64,000 nt of DNA, from contig CADCSX010000010.1 of assembly GCA_902805475.1 (NCBI GenBank), forward strand, positions 744,001 through 808,000, in the 5' to 3' direction. Under the pieces are notes generated by a model. That model saw nothing but the letters and a program-made list of their open reading frames with translations. It was not told the origin of the DNA and did not search any database. Positions 23,776-34,642 of the stretch are shown piece after piece. The position numbers and the translations under genes were made by a program. How positions within the stretch are numbered: the first letter of the stretch is position 1; every line of letters begins with the position of its first letter. This DNA is from Entonaema liquescens (lineage: Eukaryota; Ascomycota; Sordariomycetes; Xylariales; Xylariaceae).

Positions 23776-24815
23776 GCGGGCAACGCCCCTAGGTTGGACC
23801 AACAAGGAAATGGACTAGAGAAATAGAAAAAGTATGGCGTAAGATTAGAAATAAATCTCTACAAATAGACACGAAAATATAAGGAAAGCGGTACACGCCG
23901 AGATATACATAGAAATATTAACATCAGCATCGACTCTACATGGACTTCATATAACAAGGAAGCCCAATGCTTCAACACACTATTTATTCCCGGTCTTCAA
24001 CAATCTGGAAGCTTTCTTCATGTACAATATATCATTGCTGACGATTTTAAAATCCCGGGGCCCCTGAGATAGACGAAAAGGAGCAAGAGGTATGTTGGTT
24101 TAGTATGTATTAAGTAGATTTATAGTTGTACGGAAATTGGGTCGCCTCACAGCTTCCCCTTAGATGAATATACAAGATTCGCCAGGTTTCGATTCATCAA
24201 TATCAAACGATGGTTGATTATGTATAGGGAGTCCCTTTAAGCTCAAATGTGCTTTTTAGGGGCTGTCTTGGAACATGTTAATCGAAATAGCTGCAAGGTC
24301 TGTGTCTAAGGTGTTTGCTACAATATGCTATTGTGTCATTTCAGTTTGCACGGGGTTCTAACATCGACTAAGACGTTGCCATCTTTAAATAATTTGCCAA
24401 AAGTCTGAATAGACATTCCAGTCTCTGAACTCAGAGCTATAAAAGCCGAGAAGCAATAGCACGGTAATGGGTTGTAATTGTTGATGCAAAGGGTGCAATT
24501 GCCATAAGGAGTAACTGCGCGGAGGGCGTTTCCCGAATATATGCCGTTATAGTTATCATTCAGCCGTAATATGTTACAATCTCCTTGCATATTCCGGTTT
24601 TTGAGCTGAATAGACCCGGTGGGCCGGCATATCTATAATTGTCAAACACCAAGCCTAAATAGATGAGAAATGCGGAGGTCTGCCCCTTATATGGAGGCAA
24701 TAATCGATCGAAATAGGTTGGTTACTAGGTACAAAATGTGAGCATCTTTCTCCTATTCTCCGCTACTTACCTTAACCACAGGCCCGTGAAGCATTTGACA
24801 CCTGGATTTTACGAA
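23776..24815. other. GH7 upstream region
   Basis: About 1 kb of AT-rich DNA in front of the GH7 start. A short minus-strand open frame (24336-24590) has no recognisable content. No clear cellulase-regulator site could be assigned by eye. Confidence 0.5.
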
Positions 24816-25883
24816 ATGTCTTCCAGATTCTTATATGCCAGCCTGGTAGGCTCGTTGCTAACTGGTGCAGCTCTTGCCCAAAGCTCCGAGGAACACCCTC
24901 CTCTAACAACTTGGAAATGTACTACTTCAGGAGGCTGCGTTCAGCAGAACACCTCTGTCGTGCTAGACAAGGATTCTAAATATGCCCAAGGCGCTGCTGG
25001 TTCGAGGACTGCGGCTGATTATGCCGCTATGGGAGTCTCAACTTCGGATGACGCCGTGACACTGTATCACTACGTCAAATCCGGCAGCACGCTCAATCCC
25101 GCATCGCCGCGTATCTATCTTCTGGATGCCGAGGGAAAATACGTCATGATGAACCTGCTCAACCAAGAGTTTTCTGTGGACGTCGACTACTCAGCCGTGC
25201 CCTGCGGAGAGAATGGCGCTCTCTATCTTTCGGAGATGAAGGCCGACGGCGGAGGGTCCTCGGGCGGAGCGGCAGCCGGCCAAGGATACTGTGACGCCCA
25301 GTGCCAAGGATATTGCTGCAACGAGATGGATATCCTTGAGGCTAACGCGAAGGCCACGGCAATGACGCCACATCCGTGCAACGGGAATAACTGCGACAAA
25401 GCTGGCTGCGGGTATAACCCATACGCGAGCGGCCAGCGTAATCTCTGGGCAACTGGAGGGTCTGTCGACACGAGCAAGCCGTTCACTGTTATAACGCAAT
25501 TTGTTGGCAGCGGCACGCTGGCACAAATCACACGCACCTACATCCAGAACGGGAAGCAGGTCAATGGTGGTTCCATTGGCAGCTGCAACGATGGATCTGG
25601 AGGGCTTTCTGGTATGGGCCAGGCTCTAGGACGAGGAAGTAAGTAAAAGATGTCCTATTGAAACATATATAATTGCATGGCTAATTTGTGTCCTGAAGTG
25701 GTATTGGCGATGAGTATCTGGAATGACGCTGCACAGCAGATGTCTTGGCTCGACGCCGGTAACAATGGTCCGTGCAACATTCAAGAGAGTACTCCCGCCA
25801 ACATTCAGGCTCAGCATCCCGATACGCATGTCATCTTTTCTAACATTCGATGGGGAGATATCGGGTCTACTACTAAGGGTTAG
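24816..25883 (+). CDS. GH7 endoglucanase, compact form
   Basis: Exons 24816-25638 and 25699-25883 (GTAAGT...TGAAG intron, 60 nt); 335 aa. It is a secreted retaining beta-1,4-glucanase. The ATG at 24816 gives the signal peptide MSSRFLYASLVGSLLTGAAL; upstream in-frame Met codons would bury it. The GH7 signature CCNEMDILEAN carries the nucleophile (E170), helper D172 and acid/base (E175). The mature start (LTTWKCTTSGGCVQQNTSVV) and the end (SNIRWGDIGSTT) match family termini, so the gene is complete. The splice joins GRG to MVLAMSIWND as the family expects. Compared with usual GH7 endoglucanase cores it lacks about 25-30 residues after VVLD, including the WRWxH strand and a four-cysteine segment, and about 14 residues between CDAQC and QGYCCNEMD. 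No linker or CBM1. It could be a slimmed active enzyme or a decaying one. Confidence 0.9.
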
Positions 25884-26320
25884 AGGTTGGGTTTGGCGGG
25901 TTATGATCTTGCTTTCTCTATGAGGGTTGGCAATTCTAGTCGTTAGAACCGCGACGAGTAGCAGACGCGTTTATGTCATATATTCGATATTGCATTAGTC
26001 AACGATGAGATACCTTTATTGATATATTAGTGTTGATACTAAAAATCTGCCTTTAATTTCGTATTGAAGACTGTTACACTTGCTCTTTTAAGGATGGTTG
26101 GGATTAGGGATTTTGCTTTCATTTTGAGAAAACGTAAAGATAGGTAGTTGGCAGACCAAGTCTTCGAGTCGGTTGGTGAGAGGCTGATATCCTTGCCGGT
26201 GGACCCCTAATTGAGCCAAGCTGGCTTACCAATACAGACTGAGGCTTCCAGGGTTCGAAATTCCGTTCTTCTTTTCTTCTATGACAATATTTTCTGAAGC
26301 CTTTCTGGCAAACATCGAAG
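25884..26320. other. intergenic between GH7 and Zn2Cys6 regulator
   Basis: 437 bp holding the GH7 3' flank and the regulator's promoter. A tRNA B-box-like string (GGTTCGAAATTCC, near 26251) is not supported by a foldable tRNA around it. Confidence 0.5.
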
Positions 26321-28341
26321 ATGCCAAGCGATTCTTCTCAAAAGAGAACTCAATTTTCCAGCTGCGATACTTGCCGTCGTTCACGAGTTGCTTGCGACGC
26401 CTCCAAACGGGGTCATCAGCCAGGCAACGAGAGTTGGACAGGTTCATGTTCGAGATGTGCCCTTAGAGGACAACAATGTACATTTGAGGTAAGGGCTAAC
26501 GCTATGGAGAAGTCTACTTATGTGTCCTCGGCCACATTGCTGAATCTATGTAGTGGATCAATGCTGCGAGAAGGAAGCCTTTAAATCCTTCCAGAGATAT
26601 TGTTCACTCACCTCCGATCGAAACGGATCCCACCATTTCACGTGAATCGCATAGACCAAGTCACGGTCATGCCATTACCCAAGATTCTCGGGGCGGCATA
26701 GATCACATTACGCCACTAGACGAGTCAAACGCATACTCCGCAGACATCTTGGTAACGTATTGGTGCGATCAAATATTTACTCATGGATTTGAAAGCACTC
26801 TCGGCCCTATAGTTGGTAGGAATGGCTGCCCGTTTGTGTATGTATGACGGATAATCACTTCAGTGTAAATTGTCTCCTAACAATATAACAGGGATAATCC
26901 AATGAGTGAAGTTTGTATTCCTCCAACAGAGCTTTTCAGGAAGCTTGACGCTGATATAGATGGTGCGTCTGATCACCGAATCTCCAGTTCTGAACCTGAA
27001 GTACGGGAGCAACGGCAGGAAAATGACATCCAGATCGAGGAGTTTCTAAAACAGGCGATTAGGTCTTTTGCAGCACATTGGCTGCCTCTAGTTGTTAGCA
27101 GAAATCACCTTGCAGCATACCAAGTCGAAGATTTTATAACGGAGAGTTGGCGTATATCTAGAAAAGACATGCTAAAAGTTGTCAATTGGACATCTTATCG
27201 GTCTGCCCTCGCGTTGTACATTTTTGCTCAGACACCAATACCTGTGGGCATCTCTGAAGACGAGGAGCTAGATGGAATTAGTGGATTAGTGTGCATTCAA
27301 ACTGCCCTGCTACAGATACAGAGGCTCAGGGAGCGGCAGCGAGGCCCTAAAATCCACGACATGGAAGCGTTAGGCACACTTGAAAGCCCTGCTTCTGACG
27401 CCAATTTTTTACAGACATTTCTGGATTTTGAAAGTCGGGCTTACTGGGCAGCGGTAACTTGGGACACATCAAGCTCGTTCGCTCTAAATCTGAGAACTTC
27501 ATTAACATCTGGACTAAACGGAGCATGTTCAGAGCCTGCGTGGCGCCTGGCTAAAACATTTCTGCTGGGTTCTTTTCACACCAGGACAGATCACTGGCGC
27601 ACCAGTGGCTTTGACATATCTGACGACACAGCCTCCCAGGTCATCAATGCAGCAGCCGTCGGCATGCTCTACGTCTGGAAGAATATCACATCACTAAAAG
27701 AAGCACTTAGGGAAGGGGTGGATGAAGATACTGTTTTGTTTGTATGGAGTTCACTTCTGGATGCCTCCAACATTTTCAAAACTTCAGTCCGACCCCTATT
27801 GGATCATCTCGAGAGGCGGCTTCACTTCTTGGGTCAATTGAACCGGCTTACTTGGTATAATGTCAATCTACAGTATAATTTGGGTATTTTGGTCCTTTCC
27901 AATACGCTTGAATTGGCAAGTCGTTCCGATCTCTTGTCTCAAATCACCGAAGCGAGACAGGATGCTGAACACGAATCCTTCCACATCGTCAAGTTCGGCT
28001 TAGACAACACGTATACCATACATCAACACGGACGAGAATCGAACAATACGAACCCCAGTACTAGTGTTGATTTCCCCGATAATCAGCTGACAGTATCGTT
28101 GATAGCTATTGACCCGTACCCCAGCCATGTTATTGATATTTCGCTATTAATGAAGAAGGCTATCAGCCATGAATACAGCCAAGGCAAAATTAAGTATGGA
28201 GTTTACTCCTATCTTTTATCAATATTGTTCAGGGCTTTAGAAGAACTACCCCGGACTAGCAAAGCTGTTCAAGCTGCTAAAAAACGCCTTGGGGCAGACA
28301 TTTCACAAGCTGATGAGATGGTTAATATCCGGCCTTCTTAG
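26321..28341 (+). CDS. Zn2Cys6 (Gal4-type) transcription factor
   Basis: Exons 26321-26488, 26554-26837 and 26892-28341; 633 aa with phases agreeing at each GT-AG junction. The N-terminal binuclear zinc cluster is SCDTCRRSRVACDAS...SCSRCALRGQQCTF, with cysteines at 15, 18, 25, 43, 46 and 53. The loop between the third and fourth Cys is long (17 residues, where 5-12 is common). The rest is a mostly helical region of the type found in fungal C6 regulators (for example HWLPLVVSRNHLAAYQVEDF, YRSALALYIFAQTPIPVGIS), with no further DNA-binding motif. It starts 437 bp after the GH7 stop on the same strand, so local regulation of the cellulase is conceivable, but the proximity is the only evidence. 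Target genes and inducer are unknown. Confidence 0.88.
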
Positions 28342-28775
28342 AAGATAGCTTTTCAATCATAGATCTAGTGCAAGAGCAAGCATTTATTAACAAGTTCAAG
28401 GGCTTATAACATTCAGGAAATTCTGAGTCTGTTAACTACCTAGGTAGATGTGAACAGATGAATTACCAAAGGCTTCTTCCTGATGATTTGCTTTCAGTGA
28501 AAAGATCTTGGATCCAAAGGGAACGGCTACACGATAAAATCAATGCCATCTGTGAAAAATTCATGGCTTGTCCATAAGGAATGGACTTTACTTAGGCCTT
28601 ATTTTCTGACTGGTATTCCATAGTTCTTTGGCAACCACAAGTTGCTACGCAACGCGCTAAAAAGAAAAAAAGAGTTGTCTGCAGCTTAAATCCTTAGGTA
28701 CCAGGTGCCTCAACTACAGAGTCAACAACTGTAGCAACTGCAGAAGAAGCAGTAGCGCTTGGGCACGGATAACAA

Positions 28776-28822
28776 CCCGACTAACCATCCGACTAATTAC
28801 TCGACTAATCAGTCGAATAATA
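28776..28822. repeat. imperfect CGACTAAT tandem repeat
   Basis: Four diverged copies of a unit of about 11-12 bp (CCGACTAACCAT, CCGACTAATTA, CTCGACTAATCA, GTCGAATAATA) head to tail just before the promoter-like stretch of the decayed region. Confidence 0.6.
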
Positions 28823-29861
28823 GACTGGGCACACGCGCACATAAAAGTCTGCGGCTGGTCTTGGTAAAATTTCCGTTTCTTCCCTTTGCACCTACACTAA
28901 ACAATCAAGTCAAGAAACTCAGCAACAACAAAAGTTTAAAATAATAATTTACAATACAAGACTTTACCCCTATACACCTAAACCCTTATACGCCTTCTTG
29001 CCCTATTGTTTCTCTCTATTCTTCCATTCTCCACCGCCAACTATTTATGGTGTTATTTCCAGCATCGAAGTACAGATATCATTACGGATATATATGCCAA
29101 CAAGGTCATGTCCAAATGACTCTGCAGCGCTAAGGCCGATATTCAGCTACAGGGCTCTCGACTACCTTCATCCGAATTTTCCAGGAGGTCGCAGTCCTAA
29201 ACGCGTGTTAGAAAGGACTTGCTGTCAATACAGAGCAATCATAAGTATGTGTTACCTGCCCCTACACGCCCAACGTGCTTCACCTATACACTCAAAGTGA
29301 ATTTGGTATCCTTGTTGTTGCCTACAAGGGGTAGAGGTACAGAGTACAGTACCTGACATCCCTAGTTTTTTCTTCTTTTCCCGCTTGGCAACTACACGAG
29401 ATTGTTGGCTTGTTTACAAGCGCGTTGCTAACTTTAACGGAATCAGCAGAAATAGTTACATCATCTCGGATGTTCATGCTCATTAGTATTCCGGACATAG
29501 AAAGACTCTTTAAGACCTAGTCTAAACCCTGTCACAAAGCCGAATGTCTAGATGTCTTCACACAACCCTAACTATATTATATCTTGACCGTTCATGGTTT
29601 CTATTCAAACTCTACACTAAGATAAAGCGCAATATTCAAAGTCCTTTGGACATTCAGCAATATGGACAACTTGGAGAACACTATATCCCACAACGCGCTC
29701 TAATAATACCAATCGCGCGACAGTTCCAGCCGTTCCAGGTTAGATAATGGAAAGGTAGAAGGTACATTCCCAACCCGGACAACGAAGACGGGGTTCGACG
29801 ATTCACCGGAGAGCCTGACTATGACTTTGGACAACGTTAGCCAGACAACATTGATTCAAAA

Positions 29862-30176
29862 ATGGGAGTTCTCCTCCGGGGCACACAGGAGACGCTGCTG
29901 ATCATCCAAACCAAAGAGCAGGCGGATGCACAGTTTGAAGTTATCGAGGCCAAACTTAGAAGTTTGGGAGAAGTAATCAAATACAAAGAGATGGGGTCAT
30001 AAGCTGCAGGCACGAAGGCTAAAGACCTAATGGCAATGACCAGATCTTCAGAAGCCGATAAGAAGCGATACAAGAAAGTGCTGAAGAAGGCTCTTGCGAC
30101 AATTGCTAGGCGAACAAGCCGAAGGGGAGACCCTCGGTTTTCCTCTCGCGGAGGATTTGCAGAACGTGAGACTTGA
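29862..30176 (+). pseudogene. coding relic of unknown family
   Basis: An ATG-led frame continues for about 104 codons with one internal TAA at 30000-30002 and a terminal TGA. The translation looks like real protein (QTKEQADAQFEVIEAKLRSL, later KKRYKKVLKKALATIARR and an Arg/Gly-rich end) rather than random sequence. In the same frame upstream there is another coding-like block (PNPDNEDGVRRFTGEPDYDF) ended by a TAG. I do not recognise the family. A gag-like retroelement protein is one guess, with no direct support such as reverse transcriptase or LTRs. Confidence 0.3.
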
Positions 30177-33100
30177 AAATAACAGGAGGCACCTAATTTA
30201 TCACTATTATCTATTACAGGCTGCAGTTCATAGTTGAAGAGACTATCAACTTACCTCGGTCACACCCTCCACAACCAAAATTCAAAACCAAGAAATATAA
30301 CCACTGGTGCGAAAGAAGAGACGCATGGTTGCCAACAAGGTACGTAAACTTTATCATGTCCATGTGTTGGCCGCACCTAACCAGCTAACCTGAACAGATG
30401 ACACCCGAATATACAGCTTTTATTGTCGTTACAGATGAGGGCGACGACGAAAACCATAGAGAGTAGGGGGCAGAGGCAATGAAGCCACTATCAACGTCCT
30501 TGCGCATGAGACTCTTATTGCCCCCCATATTATTTCCCGGATACCTAGCAGCTACAATGTAGCTACTTATTGCGGTGTGGTTCTTTGTCGGGGCGTAGCC
30601 ACGTACTACATCGAATGTATGGCCGTTCCACATATGATACCTATTCCGGAAGGTATAGTGTCTATATTATTGGCACTGGGACTTGTTTGGCTGGTTCAAG
30701 AACTGGATCAACAACAACAGCAAGAGATACCTACTTGTGTTCTGGCAACATATTATAATAAAGACAGTACACCAAAACAGGATGTCGTAATTATAAGTCA
30801 GTTCAAACCCGTTCAATACATCAAACGATCACATGACAAGCACACTGCAACCGGGTCAAGTCTTCAAAATGCCGAACGACAAGGAGCCCGATTTATATTG
30901 ACGGCAAATCTTAAACAAGTATTGCCGACACAACAAACTAGGTACCGAACATCGGGCTGCAAATTAAACGCTCTTAAATCAGTTTGAACGCAACTATCTG
31001 AAAGATTTTCAAAACGTATGCTCCGCTACACTCACCTAATTCGAAGCGGAGAGTATATCGATCAGGTACGATAAATTAGAACAGACGAAAACCATGTGCC
31101 ACAACTTTATCATGGTATCGCTTATTATTGCATGGTCTATAACGACCTAAGAAACCACCAGTCTTGGTTGCAGCGAATTAGCCACCATACCTATATAAAT
31201 TCGAAACTCTTCTCAGGTCTACAATACTTAAGCCTAAGGCATTCGAGGCTAACAATACTAGTTACCTTAAGAAGAAAAAATACGATAAGGAGATGTGATA
31301 AATTCTTCCACCCAATTCTAGAAAGGCTTTCAACACTTTTGCTCGCATTAAGGCGTTCACGTTTCTGAGAACACGGACAATACCTTTTACAAGATATTAC
31401 CGAACAAGTGTCTTCTACAGAACCTACATAACCAACCACCAATAACCGCGTGTCTACTCCGCTGACAGCAGAACGCGGACTAGAAAGCCAACCATCAACT
31501 ATTTTCCATGCTAAATTCATAAGCCTAAGCTCAGCTCTTACAATACCTAGTGCTTGCAGTCGACAAACCACGTACCCAATCTATTATCCCCTATAGGGGC
31601 CAGCTCGAAGTACCTAATTGCAACATTCTATTGTGTCTGCATTGATACCTATTACCTACCTTCGTGCCCCGAAAGAGCTATCTATCGGCGTCCTCGAAGT
31701 CTCCCTAGAAAGCCCGCCTGTCGGAAATACTAAAGGTAGTCCTGGTGAATGGCCTTGGTACGATAGCAAAAGTCTTGTCGGTGCTGTGTGTCCCAGATGA
31801 CATACACAAGAAGCCATGAGTTGACAGTATCATCGGAAAGCACAAGAAAGGAGGGATTAAAAATCTTCCAGAGTGTTTGCTGAGGATTAAGTTGCGTCAA
31901 GGTTTTGAGACCTATGAGATCGGTACGGTGTCGTCGCGAAGTTGAGGAAGGAAAATAAGATAAGATGTGTCTGTTAGTCAGCGTCTCAATAACACAGCTT
32001 CTATTGTCAATTGAATTCTGTCTATCATTCTGGCGGCGCCCTCAACAGTAAATTTTACATGCGTATTGTTGTTTATGTCATCACGTATTAGAGACTTAAT
32101 CTCCTATTATAGCTCCTTGAAGACCAAACATAGATCGACTTCCGGAACCTAATATAGACCTATACTTCATCCAACTTACGAAGCACAGTTCTGAGCTCTT
32201 GGCTTTCCTGTATTGCTTCGCTTGGTAAGAGGGGCGGCCACTGAGAATCCCCGATGTGCTTTGGCTTCGGCAAATATCTTATCGTGACTGTGAACATATA
32301 TCTAGTCGACTTTGGAATATTAGTATCTGAAGCACCGGTTGGACGAAGTTTTTGACCTTTGATGTCATACCTGAATAGAGTACATATCCGGAAAGCTACT
32401 ATCGAAGATTTCCTTTAACTGGCTGGAAGTGACGAATCGCTCTGGGACGAGAATGCGGATAGGGCCTGGGGTGCTTCCCGAATTGCCGCCAGGGTTTGCT
32501 CCTACTAAGTACCTGAGATCCTTTCCGAGCCGATTCATGCACGTGGGGCGTTCTTGGCTGCACGCTTTGCGTTGTGGAAATGCTTCGGATGACATTTGAA
32601 AGGATCGCTGCGAGGTTGTTTGTTTGTTTGCGGCAGCTGTTGTTGTTGCTGCTGAAAAGGTGGGTAGATGAAGGGCTATTGAAAATTGTTGAACAATACA
32701 TAAATGTTATTTTGGAAGGAAGTTACATTTAAATAAGTTAATGGCGAGCTTAGTTGTTATGTGTTATGACCAACTTCCATATCACATCTTGAAGAGCTGT
32801 TTAGCAGGTAGGTACCTAGTCATAACCATACATGAGTCTCCTCTGAATTCAGAATATAGTATATTATCTTTACACATCATACGTAAAAAGGCCTATTCGT
32901 ACTTGAATGACTAACAATTTGTCGAGTGCTTCAATTATTTAAGTTGTGCCCAGATACTTGGGTTGCTATTATCAAAGTCAGAATCCAACTAACACATGAG
33001 TGGGATTCGCATTCGTTCAAGCCACCCTTCAGAAAGGTGTTTCCGTATAAAACGTGCAATGCATTCTTGATAATCACGGCTAGGGTAGAATCTTTTGCAA

Positions 33101-33263
33101 TTTAATATTATTATCCTGGCAACCAGATCAGGATGCACTCCTAATTGTTAAGTGCATAAATAGGGGGGGCATTGTATCCCATGGTCTAAATAGCTCTAAT
33201 ATAACCACTAAAACCAACCCTCCAAAAACATGTATATTTCCTCCATGACGAATAAATGTCACA

Positions 33264-34642
33264 CTATTCCCTCCATACGAGAATTCCCTTGGCATATAAA
33301 CCGGTGATAATTCCAATTTTCCTCTTGGAGTCGAACGCCGCTGTCGAGCTGGTAGGGTACTTGTCATCAAAGTAGATATGCTCCACGCCTCCTGCTTCGG
33401 TCCATTTGGAGACCCCGGAAAAGCCCTGTGCCTTTTTACAGAACTCCTGGAATGAGGCATCCGCAGCAGCCAGTATATCAGGCGACCCACAGTCATGTCG
33501 GGAAAAGGCATATTTACTCAATGTTGGAGGATGGGGGTGGCCGGCAGCAAATAAGGTTCCGTCTTCTGAAATTTGAATGTTGTCGACCCAAAAAGGGAAG
33601 TTCACCTTAGATCTGTAAGTAAGTGTGGGCGACGTCGTATTACTTGATTCAGGCTTGGTCATGGTGTAAAAATACACTGCTGTATTGGTAGTTGACGCTA
33701 CAGCCACAGTAGTTTCATTGACGATCTCGATACCGTTAGGGAACGGGAGGCGAGCGACAATATCAACCTTGGCAGGAGTGGTTGTATCCTCCAAAATAGG
33801 CGATATATCGACATGTAGTACAGTAGCGAGGGGAAAACCTAGATATGTCTCTGCTGAAGAAAGGAGGCGGGAATTTTCCATGAGGAAGTGGTGGTCATTC
33901 GTAAGAAGAAATTCGTGACTATTGAGGAGAGCTATCGCATTTGGACTCCGGAAAAGGGGGTGCTGGATTGTTCGGAAGTGAGTAGCGGTGAATGTGTCAA
34001 AATCTAGCTTAAACAACTCAATGCTCCTACCCTCTTTTCGATGATTTGTAGCAAAGAGAGTAGAAGTTTCTTCGTCGTAAGCTATGCCTAGGGTATGGAA
34101 GTCCGCGCCAGAGTCGTACCCTAGGATCTGAAAACGGGTTAAGGACTCGGAGTCAGGGGCATCAGCATTGTTATAGTTGTAAGCATAGATTTCAGCATTA
34201 GGTACTGGTCCCGCAATGAAGATACCCTGTCGAAGTTTAGAATGTGTGAGCCGAATGAGCGCAACTAATTTTCTTATATGATACTCATATTGAGAAATAA
34301 ATTACACTTGAGCTGCATGACGAAACTTACCATTACTGTATTCCACACCTCCCGTCCAGGATCGCAAGCGACGATAGCAAGGCCTTTGGACTCAACGAGT
34401 AGGACATCTTCGCAGCTTCTAATCGTATCTGAAAACTTAATCTCAAATGATTTGAGGTTGTTGATATTCAGAAACTGCCCAGGCGCATTGTTGTACATCA
34501 ACAACAATTTCTGCCCGAAGTCATAAAGGCTTGGCAAAAGAGCCGCCAGAACAATAACCAACTATAACAGGTCAGCTTTCAGCCAAATTTAATGGACTAT
34601 TTCAGTAGCTTCTCCACTTACAATAGCGGTTCTGAAAACCAT
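33264..34642 (-). CDS. paraoxonase/arylesterase-like six-bladed propeller protein
   Basis: Three exons on minus: 34642-34622, 34561-34331 and 34226-33264; 404 aa. The N-terminus (MVFRTAILVIVLAALLPSLY) is a hydrophobic signal anchor formed across the first junction, so the protein is probably membrane-tethered or secreted. Family features of serum paraoxonases are visible: LLTNDHHF (calcium-binding Asn/Asp and the His position), LPFPNGIEIV (Asn ligand), FWVDNIQISEDGTLF (Asp-Asn ligands) and AAGHPHPP (His). Paraoxonase-like enzymes are calcium-dependent lactonases or arylesterases; the physiological substrate here is unknown. The upstream part (IYAYNYNNADAP, YDSGADFHTLGIAY) supplies the earlier blades. 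It lies alone between the decayed region and the SAT4 gene. SMP-30/gluconolactonase is the main alternative, less favoured because of the NDHHF and DNI motifs. Confidence 0.82.

Larger units (their letters stand above)
28342..33263. other. decayed accessory region, about 4.9 kb
   Basis: No intact gene. A perfect CTACCTAGGTAG palindrome lies at 28436-28447. At 28776-28822 the unit CGACTAAT is repeated imperfectly about four times. At 28830-29000 there is a promoter-like stretch (ATAAAAG, then A/C-rich leader), but no intact coding region follows. From 29740 to 31800 several coding-like stretches on plus lie in different frames, interrupted by stops (see 29862-30176; also 30221-30340, 30577-30987 and 31618-31800). 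On minus, 32365-32595 encodes a short peptide with a C6-finger-like half (KACSQERPTCMNRLGKD) lacking later cysteines. The likeliest reading is one or more degraded genes or an old mobile element, but I cannot name a family. Confidence 0.45.

Noticed and set aside
26190..26265. tRNA gene suggested by GGTTCGAAATTCC
   Set aside because: No matching A box at the right spacing and no acceptor-stem pairing around it.
32365..32595. Zn2Cys6 gene on minus strand
   Set aside because: Only two of the six cysteines are in place and the open frame is 76 codons; at best a remnant or chance resemblance.
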